A stretch of DNA of 64,000 bases. It comes from Ascidia mentula. Its lineage: Eukaryota; Chordata; Ascidiacea; Phlebobranchia; Ascidiidae. This document shows positions 37,795 to 49,085 of this stretch, one piece after another; within the stretch, counting starts at the first letter, position 1; the number at the start of each line of letters is the position of its first letter. Both the position numbers and the translations under genes were made by a program. The DNA lies in NCBI GenBank assembly GCA_947561715.1, contig OX387203.1:3906001-3970000 (forward strand), in the 5' to 3' direction. Below the pieces are notes generated by a model. That model ran no database searches and had not been told where the DNA came from. It saw only the letters and a list, made by a program, of their open reading frames with translations.

Positions 37795-39900
37795 CTGAAA
37801 ATAGTAGACGGTTAGGAATGGAAATGCAATAATTTTAAACATGAACTAGCAGTGAAATCATCACTAATATTAACCACAATCCATCCATAAACTACACATC
37901 TAGCTTTCCAGTCGAGACGACCTGTCATAATACATAACAAACCTCTCCATATTAAAACAACAAGGTCTAGGCTAAATCCCGGTGGCAAAAAAACGCTTTT
38001 TCATAGAACTGACAGCGCTGATTTTTTCGTACGTAGCGAAACAAGCGATTACGTGACTGGGAAACACAACGGGCGGGGCTAACTAGCTGACGGATAATCG
38101 TCTTGTGTTTCCAACCCTTGCTTGCAAGCAAATCGCCGAATAAGCTGATGTAATAAGCGCTGATTACAGCGTCTTAATCTTCACAAGTAAGGGATTATGG
38201 TGGACGTCGAAGCAGGGATAAGTTAGAGATTGCAGAATCGGTCCATTGTCTGGGCCCAACCCGAACCCGTAATTAGCTGTGCACTGCAGCACTATAGCAC
38301 GAAAGACCTCGGAAATCTTTCTTTTTCTGCAAAACTCGGGCGTTGGTATCATCGTCAATGGTTACCATCATATTAAACTTGGCCGATTCATTATATTCGA
38401 ACAAATAATTTCGAAGCCTGCCAAACTTACAAATAACAGAAAATCTCGTCAATTTACTTGCGAACAAGTGGGTCTCTATGGTTAGTAAAAAATGCTTTAA
38501 TGCTGGGAGTGGGACCCAAATGTACTAAACCCGCTGCACCGAACATCTATAAACTCACCTAAATCCTTGTCATATCACACAAAACACACACTGAAGTCCC
38601 ACTCGAAGCAACGCCCACGTTCGCCAAATTGGTGTGACTCACGAACTGGGTCCGGAAAAGCTGGAGATAAGCGACTTAATCTGACTGGCAAAAACGGTGC
38701 AACTAGAGCACCGATGGATGGTGCTCCACCTGGCCCTCTGCATTACGTCATAGTTATTGTGGGTCGGGCGGGAGAAACGAAATACGAGAGAGAGAGTGTT
38801 GAGTGCGAAAGCCGCGAGATGCGGTGACTTGCGTCACGTTCGATGTTCCACCTTTTTGACTGAGGCTCGATGCAGTGTTACGGTAATTTTCGCCTTTTAA
38901 ATGAGAATACCCACTTTTTGCAACTGTTTGCTTGCATGGAGTTTACGCTAGTTTGTGCGTTGCGTGTCCAAGCAAAATACATACCCGTGCTAATTATGAG
39001 TTTAGAAAGGCGCCATGACGGTTAAACTACTTGTTAGCCCAGGAAAATAAACTTCGTACTAACAAAGTATTTGAACATAATGCTTGCTCTTAAAGTTGCC
39101 ATATCGGAAAATGCAAAGCACATTGAACTATATATGGCAGCTGTTATCGTGTTATCGTACACTAGCTGATATTCCTATTTGTCAGGATGGGCGGTACAAG
39201 CTTGTCAATATCATTTGAATGTTGGACAGGAAACTTCACTGTTGTCAAATTATCTTCCTGCTTACCATTAAAATCCTCACTGCACTGTAAGCATAAATGT
39301 TAATCACAACACCATTATCTTTGTAGGTGTAAAGATTCGGGGATTTCTGATATAAATTGCACGGGTAGTGTCAGTCCAGGCGTTTATATTTACTAACAAA
39401 ACCAAACAATTTCACAAAATATACTTTGGCTGCACTGATACAGCCCTGCATTTGCGTGTAACATTCCGCTACATTACTCATTGAGTGCAGAAAAACAACA
39501 CTAAAACCTACTTCCACTATTCAGCTAACACCAGTTTGTCGGTGGATGAAAAAGCGTTGCGACAAACCGCGTCAAAGCGCCGTTGTTTCGATTAATTAAA
39601 CAGAACAAAACGCGTTTGAATCGGACAGCGACGCGCGCGAAAAAACACCGCCTCTGGAACAGACCAACGCCCTGGCAGCCAAGTTTTTCTGGAGCCATTT
39701 AATTGTTCAGGCGACGGCGGCGTTGAGCTTCGCGCTCGCGGCTGCCTTTTTCCCTACGGCCGCGGACGAGAGAGGCGAGAAAGAAAGAGAGAAGGACTAA
39801 AAAAAAACGAGAGAGAAGAAAAAGAGAAAAAAGTTTTTCGGCTGACCTACTTTCCCTCCTTCCTCTGTGGGTGTTTATGCGCCTGCGCAGCGCCGCTCAA
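37795..39900 (-). promoter_or_regulatory. Probable promoter region of the scaffold gene
   Basis: Upstream of the scaffold gene. It includes a GC- and CpG-rich block (about 39595-39760) flanked by a long polypurine run (39767-39837) of GA and A stretches. No coding exon is supported. The promoter role is inferred only from position and base composition. Confidence 0.3.
39767..39837. repeat. Polypurine (GA/A-rich) tract
   Basis: About 70 bases with almost only purines on the plus strand (GAGAGAGGCGAGAAAGAAAG and similar), ending at a TTTTTCGG. It could form non-B DNA or act as a GAGA-type element. Confidence 0.7.
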
Positions 39901-42900
39901 GCGTGAAATTTTCATAGTACTACTACAGAAAACGCAACATTCCGCAAATAGCTGTGTGGGAGAGAATCTTCTTTTGTGAAACTTTGCTCCTCTTCTGTTC
40001 AAGCAGCGCCAACGAAGCCTGCGGCTACGGGCAGTGTTTAATCCCAGGTATCGGAGAAAGAAGCGTCTTTGTTTTGCACATTGGACTGAAAAGGTGCGGC
40101 GTAACTCACGCGCGCATGTATGTTGGCAATTCAGAACGAATGGATGGTATTTCATTTTGAAAAAGCGCACCAAAACTTCAATAATCGTTTTGAGAAAAAG
40201 AACTGCTTTGGTTCTAGTCGCTGTCGCATTCTCACACTTTTCAGCAATTTTTTGACCTCAATTTTTAGGCTCGTAGGAAACATTGCCCTCAGGAATTCAA
40301 TTCTAAACTTTATTATCGGAATAAAAACCGAATTGCCAATCTAGCAAAACATTCTCCTTTAAACCATAAAAGAATAATGAATCGAAGGTTTCAAAGAATG
40401 GAAAGTGTTTGCGGCAGTAAGAACTTCGATCAACCTTGTTGGAAATGACCTAAAAACGAATAAACGCGAAGGTCGTTTAAACGAAATCATCTACAAAATT
40501 CCCAATATCATAATGAAATGTCACAAGGTTAAATTCGGAGCATGTACAAAACATTTTGCACCAGATTTTGACATATTTAGGCAACAAATCACAAGGTTTA
40601 ACGGCACCCGTATAAGCCTGTAAGTATCATGTTTACAAACACTAGCCCGTATTTCTTTTAATTCCGCTATTTGCCGTTCTGTTGCCTGTCAGGCTGTAAT
40701 CCTTTACTAATGTCGTGACGTGCATAAGCGAGCGCTCGACCGTGACCGATGATGAGCAACAACAACAGGTGTCGTCAGTGACGACTCGTCACTCTCATGC
40801 TTTGTCAAATATTTTATTCTCAAGTAACCGTTCCAAGTCGCTACAGCCGCACCTGTGTTCCATATTGCCTTAAAAAAGACTAAGTGCGACAAAATAACAC
40901 ATCTACCAAGCCAATCAATGGCAATTGATAACCACAAACCGTCAAAAAATGGTAACGTTTGTAACGAATTGGGCTTCGGTGTTTATGGTGGCCCAATTTT
41001 GTCTAAGCGAACCCCACTACCGCCTTGCTTGTTATAGTAGTCTTCCAATTTATAAAAAGTCATAAATACTCTAGCATAGTAATAAACAGTCTGCACTACA
41101 GTATTGAATAACATATACTTATATATGTATATATGTGTGTGTGTGAAAGAGTACTCTACTATTGCACCTATACTGCAACGAGAGGATTCTACTGTATTGT
41201 TGTTCTGTGCTGTACGCCAAAATAATCTCACAAAACACTCAAATAAGTCACAAGCTGTTTATCTGACTAAACTAAACGGTAACTTTAATCAAGACTTCAT
41301 GCAGAACACGAGTTCTGGCTCTTTCCTTTGTTGTGAATCCACCATCAATCAATAAGATCGTCTCGCCGGGGAGTCGCTCCCAAGCCGTTTTACGATGCCT
41401 CGGGCTCACAGTGGGGCGCCTGAGTCACTGGGAAATTGAATGTTGCCACTTTTGCAAGTTGTCGTTGGATTGGACAGAACAACGTAATATTGACAGAGCG
41501 AGTCTACGCAACAAAAATGTCCACTCGGAAAGACAATTTGATATATCGCGAGTACAAGCAAACTATCTGCATCAACAGTGCGACCAGACATCATTGCAGT
41601 GATTCTGATCTAATCATTCAAATTTTATCATTGAAATTGGAAATACACTTTTTCCTATATCGCTGCTAAGCAACGGGATGTCAAGTTGTTCGATCTTTTA
41701 CAAACTCTTAGTGTTACTTTGAACTGAACGGTTTATAGGATAAGAGCCTACATACATTTCACAGTTAAATTCCCATTATTTAGGTTATTGTAAGTAATGA
41801 AACGATACGCACAGTAACCCTCGCCAAGACTTGAAAGGTAACCAACACCCATACGCCAGACCGTAAGTTGGACAAATCAGGTCCAACATGACATGTACGC
41901 GCGTGCCATTGATTAAAAGAGCTGGCTTGTAAAACCCGTCGTCTTGGTGTTTTACCTGAGTACAGATATGATAAACACAAGACCATTGACCGCGTCGGTA
42001 CAGACGGTTTCTGTGTACCCAAGTCCCTCGGGAACGCGACAAGCCAAGCGCATCACTGCAGCGATACTCGGAATTGTACACCGCAGCCACCAACGTACGA
42101 CATTCAAACAAGTGTGTTTTCATCACCTATAGCCATGAAAAGGAAGAAGCGCCCGGCCCAACTCTCGACAAAGGAGAATCTGCCAATATAAAAGCGCCTT
42201 CGCATCATCACCGAGCAGCCCGTTATGCGTAGCGGAGGTAATGTGTCGCCTAAAAAGACACTTTGACAGGAAGAGTAAACATCCTTATTGAATCACTTGT
42301 GTGCGCTCTCGACAAGATGCCCTATTGGGGATGGATTGTCGATTCAGGCAACTCGAAACCCACTTGGGAATCACCGGCCGACGCCCATTCACTCTTGAGG
42401 GTTTTTCGCCGTTCTGCTACAAGCGATCTGTAGTTTAAACCGACTTTGCCCACTCAGTGAAATTGATTAAATTTTTTTTTTGTTGCTGTTACTTTTTCAA
42501 ACATGGCTTTTTCAATATGTTACGGTTTTCTTCATTGTTTTGTTATAGCCAATGTTTATCTCAAATGCAGCTACAGATGGATCGATATATTCATGACCGG
42601 TCTTGAGTCTTTAAACAAAACTTTATGTTAACAACCACAAACATGCAGTAATACAAGAAACCCTTTCAGTGTCATGCGAGGTGTCGTGGCAAAAAAAAAC
42701 ATTGAATAGTTTGGTTCTCAAAAAGACACGAAAACAAGACGCACTGAATTGATGAGGATACAGGCGAATCCTATGCTTGGTTACGTTCTGGCAACTTCCA
42801 AGAGCCAATTTCCGCAATATTACTATTAAAAAACACCCACTCGAAACGCTCTTTACACTGCGCTGCCCAATGTAAATATCTCGTTAATACTTGTTCGTAC

Positions 42901-44633
42901 AGTAGGGGAAAACTGGCCACTGACATAACATTGAAACAAACTAAACATTAAAGGCAATATATGCGGCTTCCACTTGGCGCCAAAGCCTGTGGTTTTGTAT
43001 CCTTGTCAGCACTGGCAACGAAACATGTGTATGAGAAATAAAAAGGCTTGAGGAGAACATGTCATGGTTTACCTCAACTAGTAATTTGCGATATAATCCG
43101 TGGGATGCCAACCACAAGCATAAAAATTATCGGACAAGTGGCGTATCGATATGATTGTACGCTCGTCGTCGTTTGAACCAGGTATCCTGTTGGCATGTTG
43201 AATTTTCGACGGTTTACTGCGGCAATTATAAACATAAGTGCGGAGCTGTTTCGCCAGCACCCAGAAGTAACATTATAAGAACTAGCGCGAATTTATAAAT
43301 GATAAAGCATTGACATTCCAAAAACAATACGTGCATTTTACCAAAACAAACTTTAACAGGACAAACTGTAACTGTTCGTTGTTCGTTACATTAACAATAC
43401 ACTATCCATGAAACTAAGCAAAAAACTGTTCCCCAACACAATCGCAATAACTGCAATGCAGCAGATTTAGAAGCTTGTAGTTCACTGACGAAAACACTGT
43501 TTACGCCGCGCGCTTCAGCAGATTGAGGTCAACGATAAGCAGCGATTCTCCAGCGCAGCGCCACAGGAATGCAAGCGCTGTAAACGCCGCTTAGACCAAG
43601 CCCTTCGTTCATTTGCTCTCAGTCTAAGTTTACTTCACGATTCAACCGGGTCTGGTTGTCTTACGTCATTAGAACCATGTAAGTGGATCAGCGCTCACTC
43701 ATGCCTTGAAGAAATGCTCACCGATTTCTGGTTTCTCTCTTTTTGCATTGACTCATGCACATTGGGGGTGTAGTTAAAAATAGAATTTTTAAGCTGTAAT
43801 TATTTTATTTTAAGGGATGTCGTTTCGTGCATGAGTACATGTCATTTAATGTGACTTTGGGCAGAAGGGAAGTTGAATCTTAATCTTAAAAACCACTTGG
43901 TACAAAAATACAGCAAAATACAAACACGTTGTCCACGTCTAATGCCGTTTAAAACCACTGAATATAATGACGAAAAAAATGGCGTTAAACGTAGTTGCAA
44001 ACATAGACCCTTAAACAAGACGATCACAACCAGTGTTGCGATTCGCAAAGTGGGTTCTGCGAAACCCAATTGATTTCCATAAGTAAACATGAAGGGATCT
44101 ATGAGCTACTATAATAGGGTAAAATACAACAATTTTAACCTAAAACGCTCAAGTTTACTTTTAAACGTTTTTGGATTTCCACCTCACAATGATCTTGCCG
44201 GGTTTCGCGAACAAAAAAAATTCGGAAACACTGGGTTAGTAATTGGAACACTGCTGTGACACAAGACAACACTCGCCGCAGAAGAGGGTGACGACACCGG
44301 GCTACTAGGCAGCAAGTGCTTTAAAACAGCAACAAACCACCCTTCTCACACAAGGAGGAATTCCGGCGCAAAACCGAAGCAAGAAAAAATCCCTAGCGCG
44401 CAGATGAGACTCGCTTGGTTAATTTCTGTGTTGTTTTGTGTCGAGCGCCAACATGGGACGAGCGTAGTTTCGTCGTTTCTTTGCGCCTTGGGCGACCGCG
44501 GACCAGCGCGGTTGCGTTGATGCGTCCGAGCCGTGTGGTGAGCAACCAGCAGAGGAATTTGTGCGGAATGCTTTAAATGCCCTGTGCTATGTCCGGGCGT
44601 ACGACTGGCCCGTCACGGCTGGGTGTAGCTAAG
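39901..44633. other. Gene-poor intergenic region
   Basis: No frame here shows a recognisable domain, signal peptide with good context, or paired splice sites. Notable only: a perfect 15-base inverted repeat GTCGTCAGTGACGAC (40771-40785) and a TA/TG microsatellite (41112-41145). Confidence 0.4.
41112..41145. repeat. TA/TG microsatellite
   Basis: Alternating purine-pyrimidine run: TATA repeats passing into six TG units. Confidence 0.8.
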
Positions 44634-44912
44634 GGCCCGGCTGTGCTAAAAACAAGTAGGGATTTGTTTGATATTGTGTCGGGAGCGTGATCAGCGGCCG
44701 CACGTTTGGTCGATTGACATTGACATACGCCAACTGATAGTTGGTTCATTCAAATTTAAACGAAACAAGAAGTTTTGGGGTTTTAATACATGCTGCACTG
44801 GAGTCTGTTTTGTGGTTCACACATGTTTGGGCCTTACTAAAGTTGCGGATTGCAAAATTATAAATTTAATAGCATGCTGTAGCCCACTTATATGCTCATG
44901 TGCAATTTAATT

Positions 44913-45030
44913 CACAAAGTGGAAGTCTTTGCTTGGCCGTTTGGTCAGCAAAGTCGTCTTATAGTCACACCAGCTGCACTGATGAGACCTTTTAGGTCGA
45001 AACAGTGGCCATCTGTCTGCAGCTTATACA
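44913..45030 (+). mobile_element. Hammerhead-bearing short retroelement, 118 bp, with target-site duplication
   Basis: The insertion is bounded by direct repeats CAATTTAATT at 44903-44912 and 45031-45040. It starts CACAAAGTGGAAG, contains a 7-bp hairpin (CTTTGCT/AGCAAAG), and then a full hammerhead ribozyme. The paralogous position in duplication unit 2 (about 47110) reads straight from GTGCAGTT into CTGGTTG with no insertion, i.e. an empty site. There is no coding capacity, so it must be nonautonomous. Small hammerhead-bearing elements are known in animals (for example the schistosome Sm-alpha family and newt satellite 2). Confidence 0.8.
44972..45024 (+). ncRNA. Type I hammerhead self-cleaving ribozyme
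   Basis: All parts are visible in order. Helix I strand AGCTGCA (44972-44978). Core CTGATGA (44979-44985). Helix II GACCT-TTT-AGGTC (44986-44998), closed by the usual G-C pair. Core GAA (44999-45001). Helix III ACAG/CTGT (45002-45005 with 45013-45016, 7-base loop), including the A15.1-U16.1 pair. Cleavage triplet GTC (45015-45017). The second helix I strand TGCAGCT (45018-45024) is a perfect complement of the first. Cleavage is expected 3' of C45017. The short helix III is typical of animal retroelement hammerheads, which often work best as dimers. No core position departs from consensus. Confidence 0.93.
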
Positions 45031-45719
45031 CAATTTAATTTATGATTGGTTGTTCTGTTGTTATTGTAAAACATAGCAAATAGTATAAAAATCCTCAAAC
45101 AACCCAGCTGCGCAACACACCTAGATTTCAAACTACGATATCTGTGTATATTTGCTCACTGGGTTACTGCCGGTGAAACCTAATGCTTCCGCTTACAAGT
45201 TAAACATTAACTTGCAGAAGTACCCACTTTGTGTCTAGCAATGCATTCAGCAATTTCCTGTGATGTTGTCTGAATTTAAATTGGTTAGATTCGTTTCAGT
45301 GCCACCATGCAAGCTGAACGCAGTTGCAAGATTTAAGCTCGAATGATTAGGGATATAAACTCTAACCCAACCCAGTTACAAGGCTATAGTTTATTATAGT
45401 TTAGGCCTGGCAGGTTTACATTTTTATGGTATTTTGGAAAAGTGAGCGTTATTGCGATTACAATAGAACCCGGTCTAGATTCGATTTGTGCGACAACTTC
45501 GTTGCATTGCACGTTGCTTTGTTATTGCTTCGTTAATAATACTGAAGTCGTATGTTAGACTATAACATACAAATGTTTTACAGAGTTTAAGTGGTTTGTA
45601 GGCAGTTAATTTATATTTCAGTTTTGTCACATAAGAATTAAGCATTGCGTATGAAGAACAGCGACGCTATATCTTACTAACAAAGTACAAGGCTTTCATC
45701 AAAAAATTTCAACTGTTTT

Positions 45720-45732
45720 TTTGAGAATTTAG
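45720..45732 (+). other. 3' splice site just before GNAT-like gene 1
   Basis: A pyrimidine run (CTGTTTTTTTG) and AG at 45731-45732 lie 11 bases before the start codon. The equivalent site is kept in copy 2. It fits either a 5' UTR intron or a trans-splicing (spliced leader) acceptor. Confidence 0.55.
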
Positions 45733-45743
45733 GATATATACAA

Positions 45744-46532
45744 ATGTTTTCGACTGTTCGAAATTGTGGCAGGTGCTACAGATTTGCCTGGAACAGGTTT
45801 GCGAGTGATTTATACGTGACAAAATGTGGAACACATCCCAACAAATCGGAGTTTGATAACAAACGAAAACACGTGCTTTCTCAAATCGAATGCAGGCGCC
45901 TCACCGAAAACGATCTGCCTCAGGGAATCGAGTTTGTAGAGAAGTTTTTCACAATGCAAAATCCGATACGGAAAATTTTTAAACTGTCGATGGAAGACAT
46001 TAGCCATTACGATGAGATGCGCGTGTCCAAAATAAAAGAAAATCTTTCCTTTGGCCTCTTTCATAAAGTCAACAAGCAACTGGTAAACATAATGATATGT
46101 ACCGTGCAGAAAAAGGGTGCATTGTCAACGGGCGAAATTGCCACATCCACACCCAAATTCCACACCCTTCAAAGATTTATGGAGTCACTGGAAGGCGACC
46201 TGTTCAAATACCTCAAAACCGAAAAGTACTTGCTATTTTTACTTGGAGCTACAGATCCACAATACACGAGGATAAGACTTTGGGAGCATTTTGATATTTC
46301 GGGCGTACACAACAAACTGGCCGAGGAGAACGGCTGCGAACACGTGGTCACCGTTTCGGTATCGGAGTTTTCCCGTCGACACGCGCTAAGAACTGGGGGG
46401 TTTTCAGTACTGAGGGAGGTTAAATATGAAGGCTACGTGGATCCCATTACAGGGAAAAAGCCGGATTTGGATTTGTCCCCGACGCACACAACTGCAACTG
46501 TGCTCGTCAAACGAGTGACCCCATCTGCATAA
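45744..46532 (+). CDS. GNAT-fold acetyltransferase-like protein, copy 1 (intronless)
   Basis: One uninterrupted 262-residue coding exon. The C-terminal half resembles arylalkylamine N-acetyltransferase-like GNAT proteins: ENGCEHVVTVSVSEFSRRHA, a RTGGFSVLREVKYEGY segment like the usual LGF...REVRYEDY, then VDPITG and a closing strand (TTATVLVKRV). The acetyl-CoA loop motif (R/Q-x-x-G-x-G/A) expected before it is not seen: the segment reads TDPQYTRIRLWEHF, without the glycines. Activity is therefore doubtful. The N-terminal about 20 residues are basic and could be a targeting sequence. Upstream in-frame codons are interrupted by stops, which supports this start. Poly(A) signal AATAAA at 46546-46551. 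Confidence 0.8.
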   Translation: MFSTVRNCGRCYRFAWNRFASDLYVTKCGTHPNKSEFDNKRKHVLSQIECRRLTENDLPQGIEFVEKFFTMQNPIRKIFKLSMEDISHYDEMRVSKIKENLSFGLFHKVNKQLVNIMICTVQKKGALSTGEIATSTPKFHTLQRFMESLEGDLFKYLKTEKYLLFLLGATDPQYTRIRLWEHFDISGVHNKLAEENGCEHVVTVSVSEFSRRHALRTGGFSVLREVKYEGYVDPITGKKPDLDLSPTHTTATVLVKRVTPSA

Positions 46533-47988
46533 CAGCTCAACTTGTAATAAATGCAATAAGTTTTAGATGCAACGCTACTATTTGGACGATGTGCTAAAAT
46601 TAGCGTTTTTAAGCCTACCGAGACCCCAACCACACACCGTCCGCAATATTGCAATAAAATACGTGAATTTCACTCTGTTACCAAATGTTTTGCGATAATA
46701 ACTCTAAGCGTTTTTGAATGCAATCTATCAATACTACCCACGAATATAAACGTCCTTAAGAAGGAAATTTTCCAGCAAGGAATCCTCATTGCAATACTTC
46801 TATAATACACAAACTATAAGCATTGTTCTCTCGATTGAGGCCCGGCTGTGCCAAAAACAAGTAGGAATTTGTTTGATATTGTGTCGGGAGAGTGATCAGA
46901 GGGCGCACGTTCGGTCGATTGAATCAACTATGACACTGATAGTTGGTTCAGGCAATTCATATTTAAACGAAACAAGAAGTTTTGGGGTTTCAATACACGA
47001 GTTATTGAGTTTGTTTTTTGTTCCACACACGTTTGGGTCTAATTGAAGTAATGCATTGCAAAATGAAAATTTTTGAAGCAAGCTGTATAGCCTATACTTA
47101 TCTACCTAAAAGTGCAGTTCTGGTTGGGCGTTCGGAGGTTATTGCAAAACAGAAAATAGTGTAATTGAACAAAACAAACCAACTTACTATATGTTTAACG
47201 CCATAAGGTTCACAGGCTTCGCAGCCAAGGCATTGCGGCCAAGCCTGATCTACGCCATGTTTATTTTAACATCATCTTCGATGGTCTAGCCGGGGTGAAC
47301 ATTGACCAGCTAAAACACACAATAATTTTGAACTATGATATACGGACATGTTTACACCCCGAGGTCCTGGCAGTTAAACCTGCAATTGTCCCACTTACGT
47401 GTTCGTAGTAGAACATTAACTTGCACTAACGTGTTCGTCTGCAGACCACATAACCAGTGATAAAAATCTATAGCAAAATGATCCAGTTTGTGTCTGGTAA
47501 TGACAATTTCGTATATATTTTGTTACGCTTATTTGGAGTCGGACTGTTAGTATATGAAGGTTCGATTTTTGTCACTTTACTAGCATTGGAATTCTTGTTA
47601 GTGAGATAGCGCATTGATAATATTAAGGCTTAAAAAATCAAACGCTTCAAGTCTGTTCGATATAGACGAGGTTTGGTTTGGTGTATGAATGTATATGACA
47701 GAAGTAGAAAAATCGATGTACCCCTAACTTCGTACGAATTAGACAAAGTTTTAAAATTGACAACACTTTATATTGCATGTTGCTTCCGAAGATGCAGTCT
47801 AGGTAATGATATTATAGCTTAGTCAATGATACTGTTGGAAACACACGAAGACGAGTTTTATACAATAACATACAAATGTTTTACAGAGCTAAAGTGGTTT
47901 GTAGGCAGTCAATTTATGCTGCAATTTCGTCCGATTTCTATCAAGCCTCACCACAAAGTACAAGGCTTTCATCACAAAGTTTGCAACC

Positions 47989-48005
47989 TGTTTTTAATAA
48001 TTTAG
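47989..48005 (+). other. 3' splice site just before GNAT-like gene 2
   Basis: CCTGTTTTTAATAATTTAG ends at 48005, five bases before the start codon at 48011, at the same relative place as in copy 1. Because of it, the longer in-frame extension up to an ATG at 47876 is probably intron or outron rather than protein. Confidence 0.55.
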
Positions 48006-48010
48006 GACAA

Positions 48011-48814
48011 ATGTTTTCGATAGTTCAAAATGGTGGCAAGTGCCACAGATTGGCCTGGAACAGGTTTGCAAGTTATTTTAACGTGAAAAATATGGGGCAC
48101 AAATGTGTAACACATCGCAATAAGACGGAGCTTGAAACCCAGCGAAAACAAGTGGTTGCTCAAATCGAATGCAGGCGCCTCACCGAAAACGATCTGCCTC
48201 AAGGATTAGAGTTCATAGAGAAGTTTTTCACGATGCAAAATCCAATTCGGAAAATTTTTAAACTCTCAACGGAAGACATCAGCCAATACGATGAGATGCG
48301 CGTGTCAAAAATGAAAGAAAGCCTGTCCTTTGGCCTGTTTCATAAAGTCAACAAGAAACCAGTAAGCATAACGATATACACTGTTCAGAAAAAAGAGACA
48401 TTATCTGAAGATGAAAAAATTGCCACATCCACACCCAAATTTGACACCCTTCAACGATTTATGGAGTCACTGGAAGGCGACTTGTTTAAAGACCTCAAAA
48501 CCGAAAAGTACTTGCTATTTTCATTTGGAGCTACAGATCCCCAATACACGAGAATAAGACTTTGGGAGCATTTTGATATTTCGGGCATACAGAACAGACT
48601 GGCCGAGGAGAACGGCTGCGAACACGTGGTCGCCGTTACAGTATCAGAGTTTTCCCGCAGATACGCGCAAAGAACTGGGGGGTTTTCAGTACTGAGGGAG
48701 GTTAAATATGAAGACTACGTGGATCCCATTACAGGGGAAAAGCCGGATTTGGATTTGTCCCCGACGCACACAACTGCAACTGTGCTCGTCAAACGAGTGA
48801 CCCCATCTGCATAA
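48011..48814 (+). CDS. GNAT-fold acetyltransferase-like protein, copy 2 (intronless)
   Basis: A 267-residue paralogue of the gene at 45744-46532, roughly 85% identical by eye, with small indels near the N-terminus and around KKETLSEDEKI. The same GNAT-like C-terminal half is present, and the same loss of the glycine loop (TDPQYTRIRLWEHF). The start at 48011 is chosen because it aligns with copy 1 and follows the conserved splice acceptor. An upstream ATG at 47876 is open in frame and would add 45 residues, but the matching DNA in copy 1 has a stop. Poly(A) signal at 48827-48832. Both copies keep intact frames, so both appear to be under selection. Confidence 0.8.
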   Translation: MFSIVQNGGKCHRLAWNRFASYFNVKNMGHKCVTHRNKTELETQRKQVVAQIECRRLTENDLPQGLEFIEKFFTMQNPIRKIFKLSTEDISQYDEMRVSKMKESLSFGLFHKVNKKPVSITIYTVQKKETLSEDEKIATSTPKFDTLQRFMESLEGDLFKDLKTEKYLLFSFGATDPQYTRIRLWEHFDISGIQNRLAEENGCEHVVAVTVSEFSRRYAQRTGGFSVLREVKYEDYVDPITGEKPDLDLSPTHTTATVLVKRVTPSA

Positions 48815-49085
48815 CAGCCAACTTGTAATAAATGCAATAAGTTTTATATAAATTTTAAAAAATCACACACCTTCCGCAATATTGCAATGAAATGCGTGAA
48901 TTTGACTCTGTTCCTAAATGTTTTGCGATGATACGTTTTTGTTTTTGCGACCTGAGCGTTTTTAAATGCAATCAACAAATACTACCCACGATTATAATGT
49001 CCTTTAAGAAGGAATTTTTCCAGCAAAGAATCCTTATTTGAAATACTTCGACACAAATTTCAAGCATGGTACTCTCGATTGGGGC

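Larger units (their letters stand above)
44634..46838 (+). repeat. Tandem duplication unit 1 (GNAT-like gene, hammerhead element)
   Basis: The unit begins with GGCCCGGCTGTGCTAAAAAC and is repeated from 46839 (GGCCCGGCTGTGCCAAAAAC) at a period of about 2205 bases. The shared 5' flank, the gene and the 3' flank (for example AATGTTTTGCGAT and ATACTACCCACGA) show that a whole gene with its regulatory DNA was duplicated. Only this unit carries the 118-bp insertion at 44913-45030. Confidence 0.85.
46839..49085 (+). repeat. Tandem duplication unit 2
   Basis: Second copy of the 2.2-kb unit, ending near GATTGGGGCCAGTAC. It matches unit 1 before, across and after the coding exon but lacks the 118-bp hammerhead insertion. 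Flanks are more diverged than the coding exon. Confidence 0.8.

Noticed and set aside
47876-48010. 45-codon N-terminal extension of GNAT-like copy 2
   Set aside because: The matching DNA of copy 1 has a stop codon right after the first codons, and a conserved splice acceptor separates the extension from the body.
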